In this document: positions 33,165-34,768 of the stretch, one piece after another
Numbering within the stretch: the first letter of the stretch is position 1
Layout: each line of letters begins with the position of its first letter
NCBI GenBank assembly: GCA_020629195.1
Contig: JAHDDT010000010.1
Location: 1 to 34,768 of the forward strand
Length of the DNA stretch: 34,768 nt
Direction: 5' to 3'
DNA from: Hellea sp.
GTDB lineage: Bacteria > Pseudomonadota > Alphaproteobacteria > Caulobacterales > Maricaulaceae
Notes under the pieces: generated by a model
What the model was told of the DNA's origin: nothing
The model's database searches: none
The model's input: only the letters and a program-made list of their open reading frames with translations
Position numbers and translations under genes: made by a program

Positions 33165-34386
33165 TTCACCCCTCTCTAAAACGGCCACCGGTCGTGACAG
33201 CTCCATGTTCACAAGCGACCTCACAGAGGTCGATAAAGCTATACGAGATGCCGTTCAGGGCGCGCGCATTCTCGCCGTGGGCGCCGCAGGGTCTATCGGC
33301 TCCAACACCGTTCATACGCTCGTTAAATATGCGCCTAAAGCCCTGCACGTTGTAGATCAAAATGAAAATGCGCTCGCGGAATTGGTCCGCGAACTCCGCT
33401 CTTCGCCAGAAGGCCTGAGCGTTGGCGATTTCCGCACGCTCCCGCTCGATTACGGTTCAGCGGCGACCAAGCTCCTCATGACAGCAGACGGCCCCTATGA
33501 CCGCATCCTAAACTTTGCCGCCATCAAGCACGTCCGTTCTGAAAAAGACCCCTTTTCTATCCTGCAAATGCTCGACACCAATATCGTCAAGCAAGCGCGT
33601 TTGCGCCGCTGGATAGCCGAGACTTCGCCCGACGCCGATTACTTCTCGGTCTCAACCGATAAAGCTGCCAACCCTGTGTCCTTTATGGGCGCGACCAAGC
33701 GCATCATGGAACACGTGCTCTTTGACGGCGCGCGCGAGGCGGGGATGACAGGTAAAATAACCACAGCCCGCTTTGCCAATGTTGCCTATTCCAATGGCTC
33801 TCTATTGCAAAGCTTTGAGAACCGTTTGGCGCGCGGCGAACCGCTTGCCTCCCCGCTCAACATTGACCGGTATTTTGTCAGCCTTGAGGAGTCAGGCCAT
33901 ATCTGTACGCTGGCGTCCATCATTCCGCCCCATGCCCATATCGCCATTCCGCGATTGGACCCGAAAGAGCATTTAGTGCCGCTCCAGCAGGTCGCCGAAG
34001 CTTTCTTGGCTCATCACGGATTAAAGCCTGAATTTTTTGAGGATGAACGCGCCGCCTGCACTTCTGTTGAAGCTTGCCGCGCCAAGGGCAAATATCCGCT
34101 GCTCCTCACCCCGGCCAATACGGCGGGCGAGAAGCCTTATGAGGAATTTGTCGGTAAGCGCGAAACAACTGCTGAAATCGGCCTGCCCAACATGCTCGCC
34201 GTGCCTTATGCAGGTGTTCAGCAAGGCTCTATGGCAGACGTTCTTAGCCGTTTGGATAAGGTGGTCGCAGGCGAAGATGAAGCGTCAAACTCGAAAGACG
34301 CCATCAAAGAAATCATCGGCTCCATAGAACCTGACTTCATGGAAAGCCATATTGAGAGCAAACTGAATTTGGATCAGCGGGTCTAG
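33157..34386 (+). CDS. NAD-dependent nucleotide-sugar 4,6-dehydratase, LegB-like
   Basis: A 409-aa short-chain-dehydrogenase-type protein of the polysaccharide-biosynthesis (CapD/FlaA1) group. AVGAAGSIGSN (40-50) is the NAD glycine motif, NFAAIKHVRSEKDPF (119-133) the family strand-4 block, STDKAANPVSFMGATKR (166-182) the catalytic region with Asp168 and Lys169 plus Lys181, and TARFANVAYSNGSLL the substrate block. It would form the 4-keto-6-deoxy sugar that the next enzyme aminates. It is roughly 80 residues longer than a typical LegB, with an extra N-terminus and a longer C-terminal part. The ATG at 33157 is chosen because upstream Met codons lie deep inside ptmE. Base composition is visibly GC-richer than in the 16-29 kb part. 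Confidence 0.78.
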   Translation: MTNSPLSKTATGRDSSMFTSDLTEVDKAIRDAVQGARILAVGAAGSIGSNTVHTLVKYAPKALHVVDQNENALAELVRELRSSPEGLSVGDFRTLPLDYGSAATKLLMTADGPYDRILNFAAIKHVRSEKDPFSILQMLDTNIVKQARLRRWIAETSPDADYFSVSTDKAANPVSFMGATKRIMEHVLFDGAREAGMTGKITTARFANVAYSNGSLLQSFENRLARGEPLASPLNIDRYFVSLEESGHICTLASIIPPHAHIAIPRLDPKEHLVPLQQVAEAFLAHHGLKPEFFEDERAACTSVEACRAKGKYPLLLTPANTAGEKPYEEFVGKRETTAEIGLPNMLAVPYAGVQQGSMADVLSRLDKVVAGEDEASNSKDAIKEIIGSIEPDFMESHIESKLNLDQRV

Positions 34387-34388
34387 CT

Positions 34389-34394
34389 AGGAGG
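34389..34394 (+). promoter_or_regulatory. Strong Shine-Dalgarno deciding the aminotransferase start
   Basis: AGGAGG is a perfect anti-16S match. It lies 4 nt before the ATG at 34399 and 7 nt before the tandem ATG at 34402. The longer spacing is more usual, so the second ATG is preferred. Confidence 0.6.
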
Positions 34395-34401
34395 TCTAAT
34401 G

Positions 34402-34768
34402 ATGTCAGACGAATTTATTCCGCTCGCTATTCCGAATATTACAGAGGCCGAAGGCGCAAACCTGCAAAAATGTATTGAGACAACCTTTGTCTCGACGGTC
34501 GGCGAATTTGTTGTCGAATTTGAAGAACGTGTCGCCAAACTCTCAGGCACTTATTTCGAACCTGACAGCGCGCTCGGCTCTTGCGGCGGCATTGCCATGG
34601 GCGCAGGCACGATGGCGCTCCACATGGCACTTCATGGCTCCAATATCGGGCAAGGCGATTTGGTTATCTGTCCGAGCTTCACCTTTATCGCTTCGGCCAA
34701 TTCTATACGTCACGCCAATGCGCGGCCTTGGCTCTTTGATGTCAGCCCTGACAGCTGGACGATAGACA
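34402..34768 (+). CDS. LegC-like PLP-dependent aminotransferase (5' part, cut by window end)
   Basis: The first ~122 residues of a DegT/DnrJ/EryC1-family sugar aminotransferase, running off the right edge. Visible are the N-terminal FIPLAIPNITEAE, the VSTVGEFVVEFEERVAKL segment, the cofactor-loop equivalent GAGTMALHMALHG, and VICPSFTFIASANSIRHANA with the usual P-S/T-F motif before W-L-F-D-V. The PLP-binding Lys lies beyond the window. FVSTVG after the first helix is typical of LegC-type enzymes that aminate the 4-keto product of LegB. It lies 15 nt after the dehydratase stop, in the same operon. LegF (CMP-transferase) may follow. Confidence 0.85.
   Translation, partial: MSDEFIPLAIPNITEAEGANLQKCIETTFVSTVGEFVVEFEERVAKLSGTYFEPDSALGSCGGIAMGAGTMALHMALHGSNIGQGDLVICPSFTFIASANSIRHANARPWLFDVSPDSWTID

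Noticed and set aside
1-34768. CRISPR array, insertion sequences, prophage or toxin-antitoxin genes
   Set aside because: No spaced direct repeats, transposase, integrase, phage structural proteins or recognisable toxin pair were seen on either strand.

Overview
The window is chromosomal DNA from a Gram-negative bacterium, most likely an alphaproteobacterium. Candidate groups are the marine, moderate-GC Hyphomonadaceae/Maricaulales, but that placement rests on overall gene content and protein style, not on a marker gene. The genes are densely packed with many ATGA and TAATG overlaps. There is no transposase, integrase, CRISPR array or rRNA. The left edge cuts a tRNA-Ser.

Left third (1-13.5 kb), housekeeping and metabolism: a BaiN/HI0933-type flavoprotein converges on a TauE/SafE permease. 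Next comes a complete 5-oxoprolinase operon (pxpA-pxpB-pxpC), a fused PabB-PabC enzyme for p-aminobenzoate synthesis, and a ZntB/CorA-type metal transporter. A tight six-gene run follows: DUF4129, DUF4350, MoxR ATPase, DUF58, SpoIIM-like and RDD proteins. This conserved envelope-type module has no firmly known function.

Middle (13.5-29.1 kb), a surface-glycan locus made largely of proteins I cannot assign to a characterised enzyme. It encodes a Gfo/Idh/MocA-like oxidoreductase, three large GT-B-like proteins (684, 1277 and 792 aa), a 55-aa helical small protein, a phytanoyl-CoA-dioxygenase-type Fe(II)/2-oxoglutarate oxygenase and an ABC-exporter-like protein whose ATPase half has lost its catalytic motifs. 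It also holds an AlgI-like MBOAT O-acyltransferase and a membrane-anchored SGNH-like protein with a C-terminal beta-rich domain. This is the most novel part of the window.

Right end (29.1-34.8 kb), a nonulosonic acid (legionaminate-type) pathway. A minus-strand operon (legI-legG-neuD/legH) diverges from a plus-strand operon (ptmE, a LegB-like 4,6-dehydratase, and a LegC-like aminotransferase cut by the window edge). The CBS-domain guanylyltransferase PtmE points to the GDP-linked legionaminate route. The CMP-transferase LegF is not in view and may lie just downstream.

Working model (inference): the right end makes an activated nonulosonic acid. The middle locus builds, oxidises, O-acylates and perhaps moves a glycan that could contain it.
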